Shown one piece after another: positions 49,790 to 61,299 of a stretch of DNA of 64,000 bases. The stretch comes from Diphasiastrum complanatum. Taxonomy: Eukaryota > Streptophyta > Lycopodiopsida > Lycopodiales > Lycopodiaceae. The notes below the pieces were generated by a model. The model had not been told where the DNA came from. It ran no database searches and saw only the letters and a list, made by a program, of their open reading frames with translations. The position numbers and the translations under genes are program-made. Positions within the stretch are counted from its first letter, which is position 1, and the number at the start of each line of letters is the position of its first letter. The DNA lies in assembly GCA_029204225.1 (NCBI GenBank), contig CM055106.1:2352738-2416737 (forward strand), written 5' to 3'.

Positions 49790-49905
49790 GTTCGTGAAAC
49801 CTTTCGTGCTTCGTGTCTCCAAATCTTTGAGTTCGCAAATGTCTTCGTCGGGTTGAGGGTTGAAAGCTAGCAAGGCTTTGTAGTTGGAAACATTTCGTTT
49901 CTTCA
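49790..49905 (-). repeat. First 116 bp of an E-type LTR, joined to RT
   Basis: The reverse complement starts tgaagaaacgaaatgtttcc and matches the LTR starts at 38427, 54094 and 60065. It runs without a gap into the RT fragment at 49789 in the same orientation, so most of the LTR, gag and integrase has been deleted. Confidence 0.75.
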
Positions 49906-51164
49906 CACTCATGTCAGAATCTTTTGCTGTGTAGCTTATGCACATATTCCTGATAAGCTTCGAAAGACGCTTGATGAGAAAGCTGAACATGGATATCTTG
50001 TAGAATATGACAATAATTCGTCATACTACAGAGTCTACATGCCAGAGACAAATACTGTGAAGACAATCAGAGATGTCAGATTTGATGAGAGCAGAACGAT
50101 GGCCAACGATGATCCTGTCAACTATGAAGTTCTTGAAAGACAGTACTATGATCTGCCAACTGTGACTGAGGGAGCAGAAGATGAACACGAAGACGAAGAT
50201 TTTTGAGTCGCTTCGCATTCGAGTGACAAATCAGAAGATGAAAGATTCGAGAGACAGCCTTCTACTATAAGACCTGTAAACTGAGATGGTTCCCAACCTA
50301 GTAGAGCAGACAAAGGCACATGCATTGCAATTTCAGGAGGATCTCCTAGAAGGTCAACAAGACACCAAAAAGCATCAGCAAGATATGTGCTAGGCAGCTC
50401 TGCTTCTACATCAGAAGAGTTCTGTGGATTCAGTAACGAACCACAGACATTCGAGAAAGCAATTGAATGTCCAGAGAAGGACAGATGGATCCAAGCCATG
50501 AATGAAGAGATGAAATCCATGAGGAAGAACCAGGTATGGACATTGTAGCCATTACCAGATAAGCGAAAGGTTGTAAAATGCAAATGAGTATACAAGCTAA
50601 AGTATGGACTAGATGGAGATGTCTTGAAATATAAGGCAAGACTTGTAGTGAAGGGATTTTCTCAGAGATATGGTATTGACTATTCTAAGACCTTCTCTCC
50701 TATCATGAAACACTCGTCCCTATGTTTACTATTTGCATATGCAGCTGCTTATGACCTCAGGATCCACATTGTAGATGAGAAGACAGCCTTCTTGCATGGT
50801 GAGCTAAACGAAGAGGTCTACATGGATCAACCCCCAGGAAATGTCTCGAATTCACTTCCTAATTATGCATGCAGAATGCATAGGAGTATCTACGATCTTA
50901 AGCAGTCAGCTCAACAATGGTACAAGAAGAAAGATCAGGCCCTGAAATCCTTAGAATTCAAGCCACTAATGGCTGATTCCAATGTCTATGTGAGAATTAC
51001 AGATGGGAAGATCATCATTTTGGTTGTGTATGTGGACGACACTCTGAAACTCTGCAAGAGTGAGAAGTTGATTGTTGAAGTGAAGAACGATATCTCGAAA
51101 CATTTCAAGATTGTAGATCTGGGAGAAGCCAGGTGTTACCTTGGCTTACAGATTTACAAGGACT
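49906..51164 (+). pseudogene. E-family integrase end and RT
   Basis: Starts within the integrase C-terminal region (VAYAHIPDKLRKTLDEKAEH, matching E2 at 63430) and continues through the linker to RT at 50624-51160 with YKARLVVKGFSQRYGIDYSK, DEKTAFLHGELNEEVYMDQP and VVYVDDTL. It may be the continuation of E1 after about 9 kb of nested insertions and a deletion. It ends where a gypsy integrase begins. Confidence 0.82.
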
Positions 51165-51930
51165 ACCATGGCTATGGATTACCTCACCAAGTGGGTTGAA
51201 GTCAAGGTAGTGTGAATAGTTTATGCTCAAGTGATTGCCAAGTTTCCGTATGAAAATATCATTGTGCAGTTCGGGTGCCCGGTGGAGATAGTCAGCGATC
51301 GCAAAAGCCATTTAGTCAATGAGACCATCAAGGTCATGTTGGGGGAATTTTTCGTGATCCATAGGTTTAGCACGCCTTATTATCCTCACGGTTATGGATA
51401 GGTAGAATCATCCAATAAGACCATGTGTAGTGTGATCACGAAAACCATTGAAGCTAGCAGATCTGATTGAAAGCACAAGTTACATGCTGCTCTGTGGGCA
51501 TTCAGGACAACATAAAGGGAAGCATTGACCAAACGCCATTTCAACTGGTCAGGATGCAGTAATACCAGTAGAGTTTTTGGTACCATCATTAAGAATTTCC
51601 ACAATGCAACATCTTGATGAACACCATGAAGCATTACATAGACTTTGTGAGACGCGCTTACTAGTTGTGCATGCATTGGCAACTGAAAAAGAATGACGCA
51701 AGGCATGGCATGATCGTTGATTGCACAAGAAGGATCTTCGATCAGAAAATCTGGTTCTCATGTATTAAACCAAGGCAATCAAGAGAAAGTTGAAGTTCAC
51801 AAGCGAAGGCCCATACCTTGTAAAGGAAATCATGAGCCATGGGGCCGTGAACCTCAAACAGCTAGATGGGACGCCATTTGACACGCCCATCAATGGTAGC
51901 CGTTTGCACAAGTATTGGCCACCTCAATGA
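51165..51930 (+). pseudogene. Ty3/gypsy integrase fragment
   Basis: Reads MDYLTKWVEVK, FGCPVEIVSDRKSHL, FVIHRFSTPYYPHGYG and KLHAALWAFRTT, then, in other frames, the C-terminal part ending NGSRLHKYWPP. The order and motifs are those of a plant gypsy integrase, different from the chromovirus at 16384. Many stops. Confidence 0.8.
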
Positions 51931-53123
51931 AGCAGATCAAGGATGGTGATGACAAGTAAGTTACATCTTCAGAGTCATCACTGCAAATCTAGAGAAATCT
52001 AGTCAGATCAAGCCAGATCCATCAAGATCCAGCAAAATCTGATTAGATCCGACAACATCCGATAAGATCTAAGTGGGATCTAGATCCAGATAAGATTAAT
52101 CGGGTAGCAGATCATCATATGACACCAATCAGCCTCCAAACTTGAGGATCAGAGACATCGATCTCAAGAAAAAGTAACAAAATGAAGGCAAAAATCACTT
52201 AAACTGATGGATCAGCTACCAATTTTCCATAAAAATTGTCATAGAGCTCTTCATAGTCAGATATGACCTGGATGCAACAGTACAGTAGTCTGCCAGAGTT
52301 AGGGATTAGAGAATTTCAAAATATCACCAAAAAAGAGCACTTTTTTTAAGATGTTTGAGATCCCTTGGGAACTAGCTTTTGCAGGATTGTCAATTACTAA
52401 ATATGACTCAGATGAATCTATAAAAATCTCTGCGAGAGTTCCTGATGGAAAAATCATCAATTTTGAGTGTATGTGAGGGTTTTTTAAGGCAGAATCTTTG
52501 GAACCTTTGCAGAGCATCAAGATGTCAAACCAACCTTTGCAGACACCAAAAATGGATTCATGACAGTGAAATTGACCTGCCTACATAGTCAGAACATGAA
52601 AATCAGCCATATAGAAAAGTTGTGCGAGAGTTCCCTACATATGAGAGTTGAACCCTCACAGGAATTGTTGAACCTTCACAGTGAACCTTTGTAGAACCTT
52701 CACAAGGGGCATCCAATTTACCTACTGAACCTTCGTAGATAATTTTGTGAAGAAGGTCCCTGCCAATTTTGGTAAAGAGCTGAGCTATGGAAAGTGCACT
52801 TCTCCTAATACGCACTCTAATTTTTTTTATAAGGGAAAAGTTCGATTCATTTGGCACTTCTTACAGCGAAGCTCTGCCGAGATTTTTCATGAATTTTCAA
52901 AGCTTTTAGATTGCGACCAAACTTTGCATGCACCTACATCTACCATCATAACTACTTGTTATACACTCATTCCCCACTTTTCTAGCTACTTTTGCACGTT
53001 ATCCACCTTTCCAGTTTTTTCCAGTCTTTGCCCCTATTTTTAATGTCTGTTTAGCCTTTTTTGAAAATCTTTTCCTGTTTTTCCATCTTCGTCTTCTTCT
53101 ACCGTAATCCAACCCACCAATAT
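51931..53123. other. Unassigned, with short degenerate repeats
   Basis: Contains variants of gatccag/agatct at 52000-52100 and repeated gaaccttcacag-like text at 52640-52740. It may be the 3' end and LTR of the gypsy element before it. No protein domain seen. Confidence 0.35.
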
Positions 53124-54093
53124 AATGGCCTAAACTTCTAGCCCTACCAACTAGCCATCCAGTCCATCTGACGACTCCCTTACCCCCAAGGATGTCATTA
53201 AGAATGACATTTCTTCTGACATGCAAATCTAGCCACTGCCTACAGATTCCTTGGTCATGCCTCGGGTCCAGGTAGTCGGACCTCTCCTGTAAGCGATGGG
53301 CATTTACCCATCCTATTCATAGCTATGCTTAGCATGCCTCTCATCCTCATGGCCTACGCCATGTGGGACAAGAAAAAGGCCCGCTTCTATGTCCAATACG
53401 ATCACAAGATGTACCGAGTGCGTGTCATTACAGACACACTAGCGGCAATAGGAATTGTCTCTAGTACTCGCCAAAAACCCTCCCATCGTAGTGCCCCTGC
53501 TCTCATCCAACCATTCCTAACTCCGCTGGGTCCCAAAACTCAGCTAAAAACTAACAACGGGTATTTGATAGAGGCTATCATCCAATCAGCAGCATATCTA
53601 ATGAATAACTTTTGTTGTCTCATCCTTGCGCAAGGAGCGCATACAATCTAACCTCATGAGCCAGATAGTGGAATCATATTTGGAATACCCTAACCCCTCC
53701 GTCGTACCTTATGACTTGTCCACCTTTGTTCTAAACGAACTAAGGCTGGTCGTTAAACCAAACTCGCACAACCGAATGGCCGTCGGGCCCCTGTTGTGTA
53801 ACCTTCCCTGTACAATTCTCGAACAGAAAGTTCGAAACTTCCAACTCTTCCATCCTTTTGATCGATGTTCCTCACGTTAACCTCTTCCCACCTTTCGGTG
53901 CTACTACCTCCACTCACTCCACTGCTACTAACACGCTGGCTAGCAAAAGAATGTGCGGCACTGCCTCCACCTCCGCTAGTCCTCCTACAACTCATCAACG
54001 AACCGCGCCATCTCAGGCTTCTTCCACAACCACTGCCTCAACGTTCGCACAAATGACCACTCTCACTTCCTCCATCACTCCCATCGTCATTCC
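53124..54093 (+). pseudogene. Unrecognised interrupted coding-like region
   Basis: From an ATG at 53124 there are several open pieces in changing frames: Ser/Pro/Asp-rich text, then AMWDKKKARFYVQYDHKMYR (53325-53651), then SQIVESYLEYPNPSVVPYDL (53626-53880) and a Thr/Ser/Ala-rich tail. The composition looks protein-like and the pieces follow each other, so I suspect a decayed gene, perhaps a gypsy gag or additional ORF. I do not recognise the family. An E-type LTR interrupts it at 54094. Confidence 0.35.
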
Positions 54094-54345
54094 TGAAGAA
54101 ACAAAATGTTTCTATGGGCCAAAGCTCTGCTAGCTCTCGACTCCCAACCTGATGAATATCTCGAAGACCTCAAAAATGAAGAACTCGAAGATGAAATGTT
54201 CGCGAACAACATGAACAACACAACAACAAGAGAAGGTCAAACGATGCGAAACGCAAATGTTCGAGACACTTGAAGGTCAAACACTTTCGACTCTTCACGC
54301 TCCAAAGGACCAGGAAGATCAAACAAGTACAGTCTCCTGATATGA
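54094..54345 (+). repeat. Truncated E-type LTR
   Basis: Starts tgaagaaacaaaatgtttct like the LTRs at 38427 and 60065 and keeps the aggaccaggaagatca stretch, then stops at a minus-strand copia RT. Confidence 0.7.
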
Positions 54346-55560
54346 TATGGTGACGTCGATCTCTAGTGATCTCCATACCAAGTAGGTAATGAACTGGCCC
54401 TAAATCAGTCATTTCAAATTTTTGTGACAAGACTTTGTCTCGTGCAATAATTGAGTTGAGTTGATGATGATTAAAGAATCATCAACATATAGAACTATTA
54501 TCACATAGCTTGAGCCTTTGTTCTTAAGGTACACATTTTGAGTCTGCAGGGCATGAAGTAAAATTGTGATGCAACAAGAAGTCACTGATTCATTCATACC
54601 AGGCCCTAGGAGCTTGCTTGAGGCGCAAAGTGCCTTCTGCAATCTGCACACCAAATGCTCTTGGTCTTGAAGGATGTAAACTTCTGGTTGATAAATGAAA
54701 ATTTCTTCTTGTATGTATCCGTGAAGGAATGTTGTCTGGATGTCTATTTGATGAATGTCCAGATCCTCTGCAGTAGCTATAGCCAACAAGGTGCGAATAG
54801 ATTGATGTTTTACCACTAGACTGAAGGTGTCAGTGTAATCTATTCCATAAACTTTTTCATAACTTTTAACCACTTAACGAGCTTTCCATTTGGATATTGA
54901 TCCATCTGGCTTAAGCTTTAGTTTGAAGATCCACTTAATGTCAATAGGTCTTATACCTGCAGGAGGATTAACAAGACTCCAAGTCTTGTTCTTCATTATT
55001 GAATGGTACTCAACATCCATAGCAGCTTTCCATTTGTCTGCATCTGACAGTAATAGAGCTTCTGCAATAGAGGTAGGTTCATCGTGGCTTATAAACGTCT
55101 GAGGTACAAAGAGATCAGGTTGTTGTTGTTGTTGTCATGCAGACCTTCGAACTGCAGGTTCTTGAGTAGACGTCTCTCTTGGATGAATGACAGGGATATC
55201 TTTAGCTTGTGGTTGTTAGACGATTGTAGGTCCGGGCCTATCGATGGTGAATGAAGTTGTTGGGACAAATTCCTGCATTTGTTGCTTTTTCTTGAAATCA
55301 TGAAATTTGTCTTCAAGGAAGACAACATCTCAGCTAACTGAGATCTGACCTATATCAGCATCATAAATGTGATATGCTTTATGTGATATTGAATAGCCAA
55401 TGAAAATGTACTTACAGCTATTGATAAGAAATGACCACAACTCAGATTTTGAAGCTAAAAATTCTGTAAATAAAAAACCATTAGATTCCTCCTCACTCAA
55501 ATTGATCAAAGATTGAAGGTACAAATCATAGATTGTGTCAATCAATGCTTAAATTGCATC
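54346..55560 (-). pseudogene. Copia integrase end and RT remnant
   Basis: From right to left: integrase C-terminus (INSCKYIFIGYSISHKAYHI, 55545-55330), linker, RT entry with NKTWSLVNPPAG and KWIFKLKLKPDGSI (about 55020-54880), and RT frame 54873-54409 with YGIDYTDTFSLVVKHQSI, IQTTFLHGYIQEE and VLYVDDSL. It ends PVHYLLGMEITRD near 54350. Several frameshifts; the gag half is missing. Confidence 0.82.
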
Positions 55561-55595
55561 AAAATCTATGATTTTAACATGATTTCTTGGAATGT

Positions 55596-56140
55596 CTCTA
55601 ATACCATGTCAAAAATGCAACAAAATAAACCCATTTGATCCTAGAAATGATGGAGAAAGCACCTACTTATGATCCAAACAAGATCTAGAAGCTAGATTAC
55701 TAATCAATGCATTAATTTCTAGCTTATCTTGGCTTGACCTCCGTGAATTAGCTCCAAATGCATGCCAAACTCTTCACACAAAATAGCATTCATCAATCAA
55801 ATCATAGACTCAAACTAGTCAAGAAGGAAAATCTCGATTTTGCTCATAATTGGATGGAAATCACATCACATATTTATACATGTTGAGTTCGGATCTAAGT
55901 ATATTAGGGCTTCTATGCATTCATCACACCCTAACCCTAACATCTAATCTAAAGAGCCACCTGATCCACCTTAATTAGGGTCAATAGCTTGAGATCCAAA
56001 ATAATAAAAAAAATTGCTATTTTAAGCTCCTATTTTTTATCTACCCTATCTATGCACTCTTTGGCCACATTCCAAAGCTAGGTTAATGATTTGACTTAGA
56101 ATAAGGCATCCTATTCTTTTGGCACGTGTGACACCCCACA
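55596..56140 (-). repeat. Primer-binding site and probable D-like LTR
   Basis: ctctaatacca at 55596-55606 (complement TGGTATTAGAG) is the same primer site type as in element F. The LTR would start at 55607 with tgtcaaaaatgc, like the D LTR start. It lies only ~35 bases from the integrase end, so the gag half has been lost. The right end is a guess. Confidence 0.5.
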
Positions 56141-58490
56141 ACATGGCCTCAAAGTCATTTACAAGCGAAAATTATGCAAACTAGCTTGTGTAAATTTAAC
56201 AAGGTGTTCTCGTTTGTCCTTCACATGTACTTCAGACCCATTGCTATAGAATTTAAAAAAGCCACTTTTGAATAAACTGCAAGGAGTTCACAATTTGTTG
56301 TGCGCATGCAGTTCATCCGACTCTATGGAATTTAAATGGTCTTTCACTATTTCCGATGAGTCTTCTGGAATATCATTTCGCATGACTTTCTCTTCTGTAT
56401 TAACAACAAGGGGTTCACGATTTGGATGCAGGATTGAAATGTCCTTGCTAGTTCCGCAAAAGGATAGATCCTTGTCAATCTGTGGGAGTGGAATTGTTTG
56501 ATCCCTCAAAGTACCTTTCTCTTTACTCTTGGAGGGCTTGTTTGATTGAATCCTATCCAGATCAGCCTGTTCTGATAATTTTCTGGTACCCTTCCTTACT
56601 CCTATGTGAACAACTTTCTTTGCTATTTCTTTAGAAGGAAGAGTCTCTTCTTATGAATCTGTGTTCTCTCCTAGTGAAACAAAACCACTTAAGTGAGTGG
56701 ACCCTCATTTTCTGCTAGACTGCAAGGTGTGTCATATTCTTCTGGAGAAAGAATAATTTCTTTGTTTATGTTACTCCTCGTGATCTGAATCTCTTTTCCA
56801 TCATTACTTGTTGAAGAAGGGAAATGTTTAAAGCCCTGCTTAATGACTGCATTTCCTACCATGGTGTGACCTTCTGGTTCCACTATCCTTTCCATCTGTT
56901 CTGTCTGCTATTCGTAGTGGATGAAGTCAATGGAGATGGAATTGTCTTTCTCTGAAATTGCCAAGCTTGCCTTTTTATGAAATTGCCAAGCTTGCCTCAA
57001 CCGATTCCGAGTCCAAATTTGAGTTGGAGGTATTACTCTTCGAACTTGGAGAAGAAACAATATTAGACAAGGAATAAAGTCCAATCCTCATTAGTTGGAC
57101 AGTGGAAGGAGTGTCAAAATTAGATCAAGCCGTTTTGTTGTTGAAAGTACCTTCACTAGGGCCAGTCCGGCAATAATCATTAATGAGAGCTCCATAGTGG
57201 GAGCTAGGAGGAGAAACATCCTCTTTAGGGGAACTCTCAATCCAACTTGTGCTCTTGGGATCTTTCGAGTAAAGGAAGGCCAAAACCTATAGGGGATTTG
57301 ACGAGAGATAAAGGAGAAAGGTGGGAAGACTTTTTTTGTGGATAACTTTTTGAAAACCAGAGGAAAGAGGAGAGCTAGAGTCTCCTGCACAAGATCAGGG
57401 AGAAAGGCTATGACAATGATCTCGTTTCAACTTGAGTAATTCATTGACTTGTTCCATCTCAAGTTTGTAGAGGTTTGGTGGCTACAACCTTGGGTGCCCC
57501 TAAGTGCAACTTAGAAGGTGAAAGAAAGGGCAAGGCTTACATGGACTCTTCTTGTTTGGTGGGCTAAAGTGTGAGCACATGTAGATTTGTAACTTCTAGG
57601 AGCTTGTTGGGATCCCATGAGTCTTACACAAATGCTTAGAGTACTTACATAAAGCATATGCACAAATGTGGGACAGACTCTGGTACCGACATTCCTAAGA
57701 ATGAAGATCATTGAGTATACAATTAAGGTCGGATGGGAAGAAGAGTAGGTGAATACAAACAAGAACCTCAAGGCAATTGGAGCCTCAATGATCGGAAACA
57801 AGCATAGAATTACTTTTGAAAAGGTAGGGGACTAAGGCCAAAGCTTTTTTAACATCAAGAGCTAAGCGTAACGTAAATGAAAACAACCTTTTCCAAGAGT
57901 TCTGGTGCTAACAACATGCACATTCAATCACTTCCATTTTAGACTATCAATAAACATTTTCATTACATCTCTAAAAATATGTTTGCTCGTGAGGTAAATA
58001 ATGACATCATGGTCATCTAGAAATTGAAATAAGATTGGTAAAGTAACTCATTTGTAGTGAACAACTAGGATTGGGAATATTCATCTTGAACACTACAATG
58101 ATCTATTCGCAAGTATTGATAATTTCATTGACTTGTTCCATATCATAATGGCGGGTGAGGGTGGAGTGACCTTGCATCTTTGAGTTTTTTGAGGTTTGGT
58201 GGGGCTATGTCCTTGGCTATTGCTAGGTGCAATTTGGAAGGAGAAAGAAAGGGCAAGACCTGCATGGCCTCCTCTTGCTTGAGATTGAAATGTGAGCACA
58301 TACATATGCATAGTTCCTAGGAGCTTGTTGTGATCCACTCATAAAATAGAACATCATGCTAATAAGCGTGTTGTCACTTTATCCAAAGGAGAAGCCTTCT
58401 CTTTGCTTTCCTTGTCATGTTATGCTATTGAGCTACTTGTGAGGTTAAAGGCATACCATTGGCCTCGGGGCAGGGGCTGATATCCACTTC
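56141..58490. other. No recognisable gene; a diverged direct repeat
   Basis: Small frames on both strands (for example 57390-57091 minus) have no known domain. Text at 57437-57619 returns in altered form at 58121-58338, sharing gacttgttccat, gaaagaaagggcaag, gtgagcacat and aggagcttgttg. Probably an old repeat or duplicated element piece. Confidence 0.45.
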
Positions 58491-58512
58491 CTAGACAGCG
58501 CCCTCTCCGTCC

Positions 58513-58749
58513 ATGGCTGCGCGTACTAGCCCATCCTCGTCGGTGCCCTCTTCGGCGGTCCTGCCTGCAGGGGTGCCTGCAGCTGCAACCATCACTAAGA
58601 AGCGGTCGACGACATCCAAGGCCTCCAACAGGCTGAATAAAGTGAAGCGGGATTCATGGGCCAAGCTCCTTCTTGAGTTGGTGGCACGGGAGACTCCCTC
58701 GTCGCGGCAGCCTTGCTCTTCTACTCCTCTTTCTGTGCCCTCTGCATGA
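58513..58749 (+). CDS. Possible end of LINE ORF1 or short leader ORF
   Basis: 78 codons, Ser/Ala/Pro-rich with a basic stretch (KKRSTTSKASNRLNKVKRDS). Its TGA (58747-58749) overlaps the ATG of the endonuclease frame (58746-58748) as ATGA, an arrangement used for termination-reinitiation in some LINEs. The upstream frame is not otherwise recognisable. Confidence 0.4.
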   Translation: MAARTSPSSSVPSSAVLPAGVPAAATITKKRSTTSKASNRLNKVKRDSWAKLLLELVARETPSSRQPCSSTPLSVPSA

Positions 58750-58946
58750 ATCTGTGTTTTTGGAATGTGTGTGGCCTGAATGATCCTATGTGTCGCACCT
58801 GTATGGCTCAAGTCCTGGCCTCTTATCCTTCCAAGAATGTCCTCATTGCATTGCAAGAGACAAAACTGCAGAAATTTAATCAGCATTGCCTCATTAAGAA
58901 GTTTGCGGCCTCCTATCATTATGGTGTTTCTCTTGCTCAGGGCACT

Positions 58947-58980
<34 letters not shown>

Positions 58981-60064
58981 CTAATGTTTGTTTATCGTGA
59001 TTGGCAGGTGCTCTCCACTTCTTCTTACTCAGTTGGTAGGTGGGGCCTTCTTCGCCTTCTCAAGCTTGGTTTTACCTTCTCTGTTCTCAACCTCTATGCC
59101 CCTTGCCTTGCTTCTGAACGCACTGACTTTTGGTCTTCCTTGCCGCCTATTCCAGATGATCACCTGATTGTTTTGGGGGACTTTAATATGTATCTTGACC
59201 CTTCTAATAGGCCGCATGCTATCTTGCCTTCTGAATATGTGACTTGGTCTTCCTTTCAGTCCTCTCACTCTCTGCTTGATGCCTCTCATGTTTTACAGCA
59301 GTTCCCGCATCACACCTGGACTAACTACAGGCTGGGACTGTCATTTCGCTCGGCTAGGTTGGACCGTTTCTATCTCTCTTCTTCTGCAAACTGGCTTCGT
59401 CTCCTGGACGCTGAGACTCATCAATTCACCACTCTCTTTGACCACAATCTTGTGCTGCTCCGGTGTTCCTTCTTCGCCCTTCCACCTGACTCTTTTCACT
59501 CTCCTTACGTCATGAACTCTTCCCTCCTATCCTCTTCGGCCATTCAAGGCACGTTTTAGGCTACCCTTATCTCTTCCCCCTCCTTTGAGGCCATGCTCTC
59601 TAACGGTTCCACTTTTCTTAGGCACGCTGGTCACCCTCTTTCTCGTTCTCATTCCCGGCTCTGTTCCTTGGTAGTGACCCTCCTTCAAGAAATAATTGCG
59701 GCCCAGACTTTGGCCAAGGACTCCACGTTCTATTTGGACCTTCAGCTACGCTGCCAGGTCATTATGCGTCACCACGACTACCACCTTCCACTGGCTTGAT
59801 GCTTCGTTCCAAACTCAATTGGCTCCGTCAGGGAGATCTGTCCTCTTCTTTTTTCTTTCGAGTCTTACGGCACAAACATTCTTCATCCTTTATTCACTCT
59901 CTCTCTGTCTCTGGTGCTCTCTTCTCTGACTCCTCTTCTATGGTCCACGCGTTCCTTTCTCTCTTTCATTCATTTGAGCCGGCTTCGCCCCCTGACCCTC
60001 TCCGCCTTCGTTCCTTTTGTCGTGCTGAGCTTCTGCTCTCCGCTCAGCAGGCTGCCTTGTTGGA
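58746..60064 (+). pseudogene. LINE ORF2 start: AP-type endonuclease and pre-RT linker, cut by an LTR
   Basis: Starts MNLCFWNVCGLNDP, the usual LINE endonuclease opening, with LIALQETKLQ (catalytic Glu). After a 31-G run the frame changes and continues with LNLYAPC, LIVLGDFNMYLD, RSARLDRFYLSS and FDHNLVL (the SDH motif reads FDH). The linker at 59560-60060, in other frames, has SKLNWLRQGDLSSSFFFRVL, typical of the stretch before RT. RT itself is absent: copia E2 starts at 60065. Frame breaks near 58950-58978, at 59559 and near 59800. Confidence 0.85.
58948..58978. repeat. Run of 31 G
   Basis: An uninterrupted homopolymer inside the LINE endonuclease, where the family normally has a few glycines. 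The reading frame before and after it differs by one. Confidence 0.95.
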
Positions 60065-61185
60065 TGAAGAAACAAAATATTTCTATTGCCAAAGCCTTGC
60101 TAGCTTTCCACCCGGATTTTGACAGAAAAGACACACGAAACAAAATTGTTAGCGAACAATTTCGCGACACAAGACACGAAATTGTTTTGCAACACAAAAT
60201 CATTCTTGCTCCACGGAGGACCAAGAAGATCAGCCAAGTACCAAGGGGTACAAGTATTTGATCAGACATCATGACATCAGCAAAAGTACTCTAGAACGTG
60301 GCTAATCTGCCACTCTTGTAATTTGTGATTAGTTGTAGATGTTAAATCTTTCTGATCTGGAAGTTACACGACGCGACACGAAAAAGTTCGCGAACTATAT
60401 ACTTTTTGTTTGATGCATAATGTTGTAAGAGAAAAATATACCGAATACATGTCCGCTTGTAAGCGAGACAATTTCGTAAGAGGATCAGTAGATCCAGAAG
60501 TCCGCTAGTAAGCAAGACATTATTCGTGAGAGGATTGTATTTCTCTCACGCCAATGCACTTTGTGGATCTGTTGCACAGTGCTTGAAAAATCAGAAGATC
60601 AATAGATAATATTGTAGCTGTGATGCACATATTAGTCTGAATAATTGTATGATCTCGAATGAATATTTGTCTGCTACTATTCATGTATCTAATTCACTTG
60701 TTTATTCAATTCCGCACATTGGTTTGATTTTTGTTGAAGGTTATAATAATTTATAACATAGATCAGCAATGTCTGTCTACATTCTGGAGGATTGTAGGAA
60801 TGATATAGCCGGCAGTGACCATCAATCATATCTGAATTCCACACGAACTGATTTTATTCGCGAATGCTTTCGCTTCGTGTTTCGTTTCGTTTTGCTTCAC
60901 AATCACTTGGCTATAAGCGTAAATCGATTTCAGAGCTCACTTAAGTTTCGTTTTGTTTCGTTACAGAGCCTGATTGATATTTTCGTGAATTCCTCTCTTT
61001 CGTCTAGTTTTGTTTCATTGCAGAGCTTGACTGGATTGCGAATTCTTCTTGAGCAGAAATTATTCGTGATTAGAACAGTTTCACGAAATTGTTTGCAAAT
61101 CGTTTGAGAGATTTCTATCAGTTCGTTACCAGAATTTTACTAGAATTTTTGAATTTGCACCATTTGCACATTAAAATTTCCATCA
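60065..61185 (+). repeat. 5' LTR of E2
   Basis: 1121 bp, tgaagaaaca...ttccatca. Partner in family of 38427-39778 but shorter, with indels. Rich in ttcgcgaa-like and TTTCG text. Confidence 0.85.
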
Positions 61186-61186
61186 G

Positions 61187-61199
61187 TGGTATCAGAGCC
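61187..61199 (+). other. Primer-binding site of E2
   Basis: tggtatcagagcc, an exact initiator-Met tRNA type site, one base after the LTR. Confidence 0.88.
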
Positions 61200-61299
61200 A
61201 CCTTGTCATAGTCTGACATAGCCGAAAAGCTATCAGATCCAGGAGGCTAAGCATTTAAACAAAGAACCATTAACAAGTGAGAACACAAATTCAGGAGCA

